From assembly GCA_036346205.1 (NCBI GenBank), contig JARFJB010002468.1, forward strand, positions 261,188-325,187: a DNA stretch of 64,000 nucleotides, written 5' to 3'. The notes below the pieces were generated by a model. That model was not told where the DNA came from and made no database searches. It saw only the letters and a list, made by a program, of their open reading frames with translations. The DNA comes from Vesta saturnalis. Its lineage: Eukaryota > Arthropoda > Insecta > Coleoptera > Lampyridae. Positions 43,865 to 53,900 of this stretch are shown piece after piece. The position numbers were made by a program, and so were the translations under genes. How positions within the stretch are numbered: the stretch's first letter is position 1; each line of letters begins with the position of its first letter.

Positions 43865-44432
43865 TTGTGATATGCGATTTTTAAGTAATGACAGTAATAG
43901 ATAGATCTACATACTATTGGTTATCGGGATATTTTGCAAGAGGATTTGGATATCAGCTCTTAAAGCGACAGTCGCATCTGAAAGCATTCACCATTGTTTT
44001 CAAGAAAAGCGATAAGCTTCTACATATAGGTAAAATTTTGCGACGACAGGCTTTCGTCGAAGGCTGTTTCGGTGAGCCCCCACTCCAACACTCCCCGAAC
44101 ATAACCGAGATTGTAAGATAAGTGTAGGGCGTCGTAACCCGTTCTCGGATCTTTGCCCCTTGTCGTGATCGGAAGCTGTTCGTGGGCCTTCGTGTATTGT
44201 CGTGGTACCCTTAGCGGAAAATTTGAGTTTGTATCATAATAAAGGGCATAATGCTAACTTGTAAGACAACCTATATGAAGAAGTTTATCACTTTTCTTAA
44301 GAATAGAGGTGAATGCATTCAGATGCGACTGTCTTCGTTTTAAGAACCATACCCTGTTGCTAAACATCCCGGTAACCGCTAGTATGTAGCTGTATCTATT
44401 ACTGTGATTAATTGAAGATTGCATATCACAAA
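43865..44432. repeat. Long inverted repeat, arms of about 165 bp, loop of about 239 bp
   Basis: The left arm 43865-44030 is the reverse complement of the right arm 44270-44432 along its whole length, with scattered mismatches and small gaps. For example, CAGATGCGACTGTC, TAGTATGTAG, TATCTATTACTGT and GCATATCACAA are shared in order. The inner ends begin CCTATATG. The arms do not continue into the loop, which is locally GC-richer. The open frame at 43888-44121 lies mostly in the left arm and is not a gene. Confidence 0.9.
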
Positions 44433-44977
44433 GAAAGAAAGAAGAAAGAAAAAGAAAAATTTGAGCTATCGCTTAAATTTCAACATTAAATACTGCATAG
44501 AACATAATCGTGTAAGGACTAGGTTTTATATGCTTGATAAAAATTAAAACGTGTCCTAATACACATTAATAACAGATAAAATAAAATCTTTTTGTTATGA
44601 AAACACTTGCCATCTTTACATGTCTTATCTATTAATTCTTCACCATTAGAGTACATTTTTTATAACACAGGCGAAGCCCGCGAACAAATTACCGTCTTGC
44701 AAAACTAGGCCCCTGATTAGAATACAACCCCCAATATATAAATAAATTAGGTCACAAATCTGTAAATGGGTATTGAAAGAAATGTAATAATGATTTTAAT
44801 AACAATTATGCAATTTCCGTTATTAAAACAACTCTAATAAATATTAATAACAGATTAAACCTTTCTATTCTAGGTGAAAAAAAATACGATCCCCACATGG
44901 ACATATAAAAAATGGCGACCAAAGGTGTTCCAATGGTGAGGTCACAAAAAACAAAATGACGGCCAAGGCGCCCCCCT
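44433..44977. other. AT-rich stretch with a purine-rich simple repeat
   Basis: An AAAGAAAGAAGAAAGAAA-type tract is at 44,431-44,460. From about 44,880 to 44,977 the sequence replaces what should be the middle of the piggyBac transposase. No gene is seen. Confidence 0.5.
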
Positions 44978-45700
44978 TCTACTTCCATATTTTGCCGGTT
45001 TACTTGGCATATATTGTACGAACTTGCATCTACCTCTAAACACAATGTGTTCATGAATAGTTACGTTGGTATTCGGTATGACGCAGGTTTTGCATTCCTG
45101 AATGAATCAATCCCAAACGTAAGACACCATTGCTAACTTATCGGTTTCCAAACGCGCATTCTAGGTTCTCTTGCTGTCAAATCTGACGAATCTTCGCATT
45201 TATTCTATACTAAATATGGACATTGTGGCTCGGTAAAGGATTGGTAAATTCACTACAAAATAGTTCTCTCTCAGGAACATCCCAGCTTCTGTCAACTCCC
45301 ACATGAACAGGTAAACCACAGAATGCAAGAAATTCATCAACAGTTCCACTTTCTACGGTTTTACTTTTGCTCCGTAACCATGTCTCCCCTCTAAATTAGC
45401 ACAGTTCACAATTTCTTGTACAATAACTGGAGTTACAAATAACTGAAACGCTTGGGTTGGTGTTGCAGCCGTATGTTTTCTTGCTATTCCTGATGAACGC
45501 CGATTGATGTTATGTTGTTATGTCAGAAACCAATTCTAAATCTGTATCTTCTGTGTCTTCATTCTCTGCTTCTGACACATCACTTTCTTCAGAACGCAGA
45601 TCATTACTTTCAGCTGACCACTGCGACACTGTTTCTTCATAGACTCGATCACCAAATCTCACGCTTTTCACATTCTTTTTTTGACGCCATTATCATATGT
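44978..45700 (-). pseudogene. piggyBac transposase copy A, N-terminal part
   Basis: The minus strand begins near 45,692 with MIMASKKECEKREIW and an acidic stretch (EESDVSEAENEDTEDTD, about 45,590-45,540), typical of piggyBac N-termini. It continues with QAFQLFVTPVIVQEIVNCAN and LEGRHGYGAK (about 45,450-45,390), then GTVDEFLAFCGL (about 45,340), and DSSDL/RFVRFDSK-like sequence at about 45,200. It reaches QECKTCVIPNTNVTIHEHIV and FRGRCKFVQYMPSKPAKYG (about 45,090-44,980). The first catalytic Asp of the usual TIDEQ reads His (codon CAT, plus-strand 45053-45055). Homology stops abruptly after KPAKYG; the C-terminal part reappears at 42.15-42.47 kb. Confidence 0.85.
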
Positions 45701-46045
45701 TTCAAAAGTGCACCCGACGCTACCTTTATTACAATCGAATAAAAATCAGCTGCGCCTACGTTTGTATCCAGCAGTAATACAGGTTTCAACTTGCACAGAC
45801 ACGTACAATTCCGCGCAGCATCGCTTGACAAATTATAATAACCATCAGCCTTGAAACTGGTTTTATAGGAAGTAGTTCTACACGGGCTTCGGAGGCCCGG
45901 TTTATATAAACACGGGGTGCTAATGGAAAAGATTTATTTTACGATTTCTAAATACACTTGAATGGATACGTGTTTAGAGCATATCTAAATGCTCAAGTCG
46001 ATTGAAATTATTTTAAGCAAGTTATGAGTTACTAAACCGTCTCCA

Positions 46046-46081
46046 GGTCTAAGAGGCCAGGTTTATACACCCTAGGGTTAA
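46046..46081 (-). repeat. piggyBac copy A right terminal repeat with TTAA
   Basis: On the minus strand, TTAA (46081-46078) is followed by CCCTAGGGTGTATAAACCTG, the TTAA-CCCT start typical of piggyBac ends. It lies about 0.4 kb upstream of the transposase start. A related block (45,880-45,922, GGAGGCCCGGTTTATATAAA) looks like a subterminal repeat of the same sequence. Confidence 0.75.
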
Positions 46082-47251
46082 AACATGGCTCTTGAGGAGA
46101 AAACAAGAAAGCATATATTCCTCGCTAACCTTTTTATAGTCCATATTTCATTTGTTATTCGTAAACTAATCCTATTTATATTTGGCATTTATTATCTATC
46201 TTACTCTAGTAACACGTGTCTGCGTTTAATTGTATATTTTACAAGCCTAATAAACGTTTCTTTGTTTGAGTTAAACAAACCCACAGCCTTTGTAAAGAAA
46301 ATAGTTTTAGTATAGGTATAGTAAAGATAGATGCTTTGCTATCAAGTGCCTATATTTTTAAACTTATCCATTGACTTTCTTTCATTTTCTCATATCAAAC
46401 CCAAAAATATGTGACATATTTATTTACAGTTCAATCAAACGTTATTTTCTGTCATATCAGATCTTTGAATAAAAATCTAATATATTGACATTAAGAAATT
46501 ACCAATTTTCTTTAGCTTGAAAACAAAATTGCATAACGTTGGCGGATAGTGACGCTCCACAAAATTATTTTTTCTGACAACACTTCTATCTACTCGCATC
46601 TATTTATAATTTATTACTGTAAAGATTAGCATAAAATGTATCAAAATTCCGGACACATAATCCTTGAGAAACAAAATTTTACACTTTTTCTTATATACTT
46701 ACGCAATAAATATTTAAATTACATTGGCGACCTCTTTGAATATTTTATGAAATTTTTTCCTTAAATAAAAAAATTTCACATACGAACGCTGTATTTGTGA
46801 GACTATTACAACTATATTTACATATTCCCACAATTATTAATTTCTTAGGTTAATCTCAACAAATTATTGGTACATGTCATTGGTGCAGGTGCCATATTCA
46901 CTTTATAAAAAATTTTATGTTCGAATTCTCACGTTAAATATTGTATTGAAGTGATACATACAACGTGACTTATTGATTACATAAGTAATTAACCACAAAA
47001 ATCTTTACAAAGAATTACTAACACCGAGAAACATAAGCAAAACGTGGGTTTGCCATTCCGACAATCCTGTCTTTATTTAAGGAAATCAAAGCTTCATATT
47101 CATTTATCATATTCGTAATCACATATACCACCCTATGTATACATAAGTAGGTATAGAAGGTTATGTAATCGACTTTTCTTCACCATCGCTAACTCGACTT
47201 ATTTGCTCATTTTACAACTTTTAGCCAAGTTCCGCCAAGATCGGGCATCAT
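46082..47251. other. AT-rich stretch without a recognised gene
   Basis: No gene is seen between the piggyBac end and the satellite; the frame 46085-46315 has no recognisable motif. Confidence 0.5.
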
Positions 47252-47520
47252 ATGAGGATGACTGTGTCTGTGTCTGTGTCTGTGTCTGTATCTGTGTCTG
47301 TGTCTGTGTCTGTGTCTGTGTCTGTCTGTGTCTGTGTCTGTGTCTGTGTCTGTGTGTCTGTGTTTGTATCTGTGTCTGTGTCTGTGTCTGCCTGTGTCTG
47401 TGTCTGTGTCTGTGTCTGTGTCTGTGTCTGTGTCTGTGTCTGTGTCTGTGTCTGTGTCTGTGTCTGTGTCTGTGTCTGTGTCTGTCTGTGTCTGTGTCTG
47501 TCTGTGTCTGTGTCTGTGTC

Positions 47521-47980
47521 TGTGCCTGTGTCTGTGTCTATGTCTGTCTCTGTGCCTCTGTCTGTGTCTGTGTCTGTGTCTGTGTCTGTGTCTGTGTCTG
47601 TGTCTGTGTCTGTGTCTGTGTCTGTGTCTGTGTCTGTGTCTGTGTCTGTGTCTGTGTCTGTGTCTGTCTGTGTCTGTGTCTGTGTCTGTGTCTGTGTCTG
47701 TGTCTGTGTCTGTGACTGTGTCTGTGTCTGTGTCTGTGTCTGCGACTGTGAATGTGCCTGTCTCTGTGTCTGTGTCTGTGTCTGTGTCTGTGTCTGTGTC
47801 TGTGTCTGTGTCTGTGTCTGTGTCTGTGTCTGTGTCTGTGTCTGTGTCTGTGTCTGTGTCTGTGTCTGTGTCTGTGTCTGTGTCGGTGTCTGTGTCTGTG
47901 TCGGTGTCTGTGTCTGTGTCTGTGTCTGTGACTGTGTCTGTGTCTGTGTCTGTGTCTGCGACTGTGCATGTGCCTGTCTC
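47521..47980. repeat. Higher-order variant blocks inside the hexamer array
   Basis: A variant string with TGTGAC, TGCGAC, TGTGAATGTGCC and TCTC units occurs at about 47711-47765. It recurs with two changes at about 47927-47980, 216 bp (36 units) away. Another variant string (TGTGCC...TATG...CTCTGTGCCTC) at 47521-47567 recurs at about 48764-48810. The array has thus copied blocks, not only single units. Confidence 0.85.
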
Positions 47981-50900
47981 CGTGTCTGTGTCTGTGTCTG
48001 TGTCTGTGTCTGTGTCTGTGTCTGTGTCTGTGTCTGTGTCTGTGTCTGTGTCTGTGTCTGTGTCTGTGTCTGTGTCTGTGTCTGTGTCTGTGTCTGTGTC
48101 TGTGCCTGTGTCTGTGTCTCTGTCTGTGTCTGTGTCTGTGACTGTATCTGTGTCTGTATCTGTGTCTGTCTGTGTCTGTGTCTGTGTCTGTGTCAGTGTC
48201 TGTGTCTGTGTCTGTGTCTGTGTCTGTGTCCGTGTCTGTGTCTGTGTCTGTGTCTGTGTCTGTGTCTGCGTCTGTCTGTGTCTGTGTCTGTGTCTGTGTC
48301 TGTGTCTGTGTCTGTGTCTGTGTCTGCGTCTGCGTCTGCGTCTGTCTGTGTCTGTGTCTGTGTCTGTGTCTGTGTCTTTGTCTGTGTCTGTGTCTCTGTC
48401 TCAGTCTGTGTCTGTGTCTGTGTCTGTGTCTGTGTCGTGTCTGTGTCTGTGTCTGTGTCTGTGTCTGTTGTTTGTTGTCTGTGTCTGTGTCTGTGTCCGT
48501 GTCTTGTCTGGGTCTGTGTCTGTGTCTGTGTCTGTGTCTTGTCTGTGTCTGTGTCTGTGTCTGTGTCTGTGTCTGTGTCTCTGTCTGTGTCTGTGTCTGT
48601 GTCTGAGTCTGTGTCTATGTCTGTGTCTGTGTCTCGATCTGTCTGTGTCTGTGTCTGTGACTGTGTCTGTGTCTGTGTCTGTGCCTGTGTCTGTGTCTGT
48701 GTCTATGTCTGTGTCTGTGTCTGTGTCTGTGTCTGTGTCTGTGTCTGTGTCTGTGTCTGTGTCTGTGCCTGTGTCTGTGTCTATGTCTGTCTCTGTGCCT
48801 CTGTCTGTGTCTGTGTCTGTGTCTGTGTCTGTGTCTGTGTCTGTGTCTGTATCTGTGTCTGTGTCTGTGTCTGTATCTGTACCTGTGCCTGCGTCTGTGT
48901 CTGTGTCTGTGTCTGTGTCTCTGTCGGTGTCTGTGCGTGTGTGTGTGTGTGTGTCTGTGTCTGTGTCTGTGTCTGTCTGTGTCTGTGTCTGTGTCTGTGT
49001 CTGTGTCTGTGTCTGTGTCTGTGTTCGTGTGTCTGTGTCTGTGTCTGTGTCTGTGTCTGTGTCTGTGTCTGTGTCGTGTCTGTGTCTGTGTCTGTGTCTG
49101 TGTCTGTGTCTGTGTCTGTGTCTGTGTCTGTGTCTGTGTCTTGTCTGTGTTGTATCTGTGTCTGTGTCTGTGTCGTCTGTGTCTGTGTCTGTGTCTGTGT
49201 CTGTGTTTTGTCTGTCTGTGTCTGTCTGTGTCTGTGTCGGTTCGGTCTGTGTCTGTGTTTGTTCTGTGTCTGTGTCTGTCTGTGTCTGTGTCTGTGTCTG
49301 TGTCTGTGTCTGTGTCTGTGTTAGTCTGTTTCTGTGCGTGTCTGTGTCTGTGTCTGTGTCTGTGTCTGTTCTGTGTCTGTGTCTGGCTGTGTCTGTGTCT
49401 GTGTTCTGTGTCTGTGTCTGTGTTTCGTGTCTGTCTGTGTCTGTGCCTGGCCTGTCTGTGCTGTGTCTGTGTCTGTGTCTGTTGTGTCTGTGTTGTGTCT
49501 GTTGTGTCTGTGTCTTGGTCTGTGTCTGTGTCTGTGTCTGTGTCGTGTCGTGTCTGTGTCTGTCTGTTCTGGTCTTGGTCTGTGTCTGTGTCTGTGTCTG
49601 TGTCTGTGTCTGTGTCTGTGTCTGTGTGTCTGTGTCTGTGTCTTGTTGTCTGTGTCTGTGTCTGTGTCTGTGTCTGTGTCTGTTCTGTGTCTGTGTCTGT
49701 GTCTGTGTCTTGTGTCTGTGTCTGTCTGTGTTGTGTCTGTGTCTTGTGGTCTGTGTCTGTTCTGTCTGTCTGTGTCTGTGTCTGTGTCTTGTCTGTGTCT
49801 TGTGTTGTCTGTGTCTGTTTCTGTTTGTGTCTGTGTCTGTTCGTCTTGTCTGTGTCTGTGTCTTGTCTTGTCTGTGTCTGTTTCTGTGTCTGTGTCTGTG
49901 TCTTGTCTGTGTCTGTGTCTGTGTCTGTGTTGTGTCTGTGTCTGTGTCTGTTCTGGTCTGTGTCTGTGTCTGTGTCTGTCTGTGTCTGTGTCTGTGTCTG
50001 TGTTGTGTCTGTGTCTGTGTCTGTGTCTGTGTCTGTGTCTGTGTTTTGGTCTGTGTCTGTGTCTGTGTCTTGTCTGTGTCTTGTCGTGTCTGTGTCTGTT
50101 TGTTCTGGTCTGTGTCTTGTCTGTTTTGTGTCTGTGTTTGTGTCTGTGTCTGGTTCTGTTCTGTCTTGTCTGTGTCTGTTTGTCTGTCTGTGTCTGTGTC
50201 TGTGTCTGTTCTGTGTCTGTGTCTGTGTCTGTGTCTGTGTCTGTGTCTGTGTCTGCGTCTGGTCTGTGTCTGTTTTGTGTCTGTGTCTGTGTCGGTCTGT
50301 GTCTGTGTTTGTCTTGTCTGTGTCTTGTCTTGTTGTTCTGTGTTGTGTCTTGTCTGTGTCTGTGTCTGTGTGTTTTGTTCTGTTCTTGTCTGTGCTTGTC
50401 TGTGTCTGTGTTCTGTGTCTGTGTCTGTTTTGTCTGTCTTTCTGTTCTGTGTCTGTGTCTGTCTGTGTCTGGTCTGTGTCTGTGTCTGTGTCTGTTTGTT
50501 CTGTGTCTTGTCTGTCTGTCTGTGTCTGTGTCTGTGTCTGTTCTGTGTCTGTGCTTTTTGTCTGTTCTGTGTCTGTGTCTGTTCTGTCTGTGTCTTGTCT
50601 GTGTCTGTCTGTGTCTGTGCTTGTCTGTGTCTGTTTGTCTGTGCTGGTTCTGTCCTGTGCCTGTGTTGGTCTGTGCGTGCTGTGTCTGTGTCTGGTGTCT
50701 GTGTTGTGTCTGCCTGTGTCTGTTCTGTGTCTGTGCTGTGTCTGGTTTGTGTCTGTTCTGTGTCTGGTCTGTGTCTGTTCTGTGTCTGTGTCTGTGTCTG
50801 TGTCTTGTTTGTCTGTGTCTGTGTCTGTGTCTTGTTTTGTCTGTGTCTGTGTCTGTGTCTGTTCTGTGTCTGTGTCTGCTGTGTCTGTGTCTGTGTCTGT

Positions 50901-53900
50901 GTCTGTTCTTTGTTGTCTGTGTCTGTGTCTGTGTCTTGTCTGTGTCTGTTGTGTCTGTGTCTGTGTCGTGTCTTGTCTGTGTTGTGTCTGTGCTGTGTCG
51001 GTTGTGTCTGTTCTTGTTTTGTCTTTCGTGTCTGTTCTGTGTCTGTGTCTGTGTCTGTGTCTGTGCTGTGTTGTCTGTGTTGTCTGTGTTCTTTGTGTCT
51101 GTGTCTGTGTCTGTGTCTGTGTCTGTGTTGTGTCTGTGGTTTTTGTCTGTGCTGTTCTGTGTCTGTTCTGTGTCTGTTCTGTGTCTGTGTCTGTGTCGTG
51201 TCTTGTTTGTCTGTGTCTGTGTCTGTTTGTTTGTGTCTGGTCTGTGTCTTGTCTGTGTTGTGTCTGTGTCTGTGTCTGTGTCGGTTCTGTCTTTTTTCTT
51301 GTCTGTGTTTGTGTTGTGTTGTGTTTGTGTCTGTTCTGTGTCTGTGTCTGTGTCTGTGTCTGTGTCTTTTGTTCGTGTCTGTGTCTGTCTGTGTTGTTCT
51401 GTGTTGTGCTTGTTTTCTGTTGTCTGTCTGTGTCTGTGTCTGTGTCTGTGTCTTGTCTGTGTCTGTGTCTTGTTTGTCTGTGTCTTGTGTTGTGTGTCTG
51501 TGTCTGTGTCCTTTGGTTGTTTGTCTGTGTCTGTCTGTGTCGTTGTGTCTTGTCTGTGTCTGTGTCTGTGTCTGTGTCTGTGTCTGTGTCTGTTCGTTCT
51601 GTGTCTGTGTCTGTGTCTGTGTCTGTGTCTGTGTCTGTTCTGTGTTGTGTTGTGTTGTTTTGTCTGTGTCGTGTCTGTGTCTGTGTTGTTCTTGTCTGTG
51701 TCTGTTCTGTGTCTTTGTCTGTGTCTGTGTCTGTGTCTGTGTCTGTGTCTGTGTCTGTTTTGTCTGTGTCTGTGTCTGTGTCTGTGTCTGTGTCTGTTGT
51801 CTGTGTCTGTCTGTGTCTTGTCTGTGTCTTGTCTGTGTCTGTGTCTGTGTCTGTCTGTGTTTGTTGTGTCTGTGTCTGGTCTTGTCTGTGTCTGTTTGTC
51901 TGTGTCTGTGTCTGTGTCTGTGTCTGTGTCTGTGTCTGTTCTGTGTCTGTGTCTGTTGTCTTGTCTGTGTCTGTGTCTGTGGTGTTGTCTGTGTCTTCGT
52001 CTGTGTCTGTGTCTGTGTCTGTGTCTGTGTCGTGTCTGTGTCTGTTCTGTGTCTGTGTCTGTGTCTGTGTCTGTTCTGTGTGTTGTGTCTGTGTCTGTTC
52101 GGTCTGTGTCTGTTCTGTGTCTGTTCTGTCTGTGTCTGTGTCTGTTGTGTCTTGTTGTGTCTGTGTCTGGTTTGTCTGTGTCTTGTCTGTGTCTGTGTCT
52201 TGTCGTTCGGTTTGTGTCTGTGTCTGTGTCTGTGTCTTGTCTGTGTCTGTGTCTGTGTTCGTTCTGTTTGTGTCTGTGTCTGTCTGTTCTGTTCTGTGTC
52301 TGTGTCTGTGTCTGTGTCTGTGTCTGTGTCTGTGTTGTGTCTGTGTCTGTGTCTGTGTCTGTGTCTTGTCTGTTGTCTTGTCTGTGTCTGTGTTGGTCTG
52401 TGTCTTGTCTGTGTCTGTTCTGTGTCTTTGTGTCTGTGTCTTGTCTTGTTGTGTCTGTGCTGTGTCGTTGTTCTGTGTCTTTGTTGTGTTGTGTCTGTGT
52501 CTGTGTCTGTGTTCGTCTGTGTCTGTGTCGTGTCGTGTCTGTCTGTGTCTGTGTCTGTGTCTGTGTCTGTGTCTGTGTCTGTGTGTGTTGTGTCTGTGTC
52601 TTTGTTGGTTTGTCTGTTCTGTGTCTGTGTCTGTTTCTGTGTCTGTTCTGTGTCGTGTCTGTGTCTGTGTCTGTGTCTGTGTCTGTTCTGTGTCTGTGTC
52701 TGTCTGTCTGTGTTGTGTCGTGTCTGTGTCTGTGTCTTGGTCTTGTCTTTTCTTGTCTGTGTTGTGTTGTTGTGTCTGTGTCTGTGTCTGGTCTGTGTCT
52801 GTGTCTGTTTCTGTGTCTGTGTCTTTCTGTGTCTGTTGTTCTGTTCTGTGTCTGTGCTGTTCTGTGTCTGGTTCTGTGTCTGTGTTGTGTTTGTTCTGTG
52901 TTTTGTCTTGTTGTGTCGTTCTGTGTCTGTGTCTGTGTCTGTGTCTGTTCTGTGTCTGTGTGTCTGTGTCTGTGTCTGTGTCTGTGTCTGTGTCTGTCTG
53001 TGTCTGTGTCTGGTCTGTGTTCTGTGTCTGTTTTCTGTTCTGGCTTGTCTGTGTCTGTGTCTGTGTCTGTGTCTTGTTGTGTCTGTGTTGTGTTGTGTGT
53101 TTGTCTGTGTCTGTTCTTGTCTGTGTCTGTGTCTTGTCTGTGTTTGTCTGTTCTGTGTCTTGTCTGTGTGTCTGTGTCTGTCTGTGTCTGTGTCTGTGTC
53201 TTGTCTGTGTTTGTCTGTGTCTGTGTCTGTGTCTTTTGGGTGTCTGTGCTTGTTGTTTGTCTTGTGTCTGTGTCTGTGTCTGTGTCTGTGTCTTTAATTT
53301 TGTCTGTGTCTGTGTTGCTGTGTCTGTGTCTGTGTCTTGTCTGTGTCTGTGTCTGTGTCTGTGTCTGTTCTTGTCTGTGTCTGTGTCGTCTGTGTCTTGT
53401 CTGTTTGTGTTGTGTCTTGTCTGTGTCTTTTGTCTGTCTGTGTGTTGTGTCTGTGTCTGTGTCTTGTTCGGGTGTCTGTGTCTTGTCTTGTCTTGTCTGT
53501 GTCTGTGTCTTGTCTGTGTCTGTGTCTGTGTCTGTGTCTGTGTCTGTTCTGTGTCTGTGTCTTGTCTGTTCTGTGTTTGTGTCTGTGTCTGTGTCTGTGT
53601 TGTGTCTGTGTTGGTTCTGTTCTTTGTTTGTCTGTGTCTGTGTTGTGTTTGTGTCTTGTTGTGTCGTGTCTGTGTCTGTTGTCTTGTCTGTGTCTGTGTC
53701 TGTGTCTGTGTCTTGTCTGTGTCTGTGTCTGTTCTGTGTCTTTGTGTCTGTTCTGTGTCTGTGTCTGTGTCTGTTTTGTGTCTGTGTCTGTGTCTGTGTC
53801 TGTGTCTGTGTTTGTGTCTGTGTCTGTGTCTGTGTTTGTTCTGTGTTGTGTCGGTCTGTTCTGTGTTTTCTGTGTCTGTGTCTGTGTCTGTCTGTTTTGT

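Noticed and set aside
43888..44121. 77-codon plus-strand frame
   Set aside because: It lies largely inside the left arm of the long inverted repeat and has no family motif.
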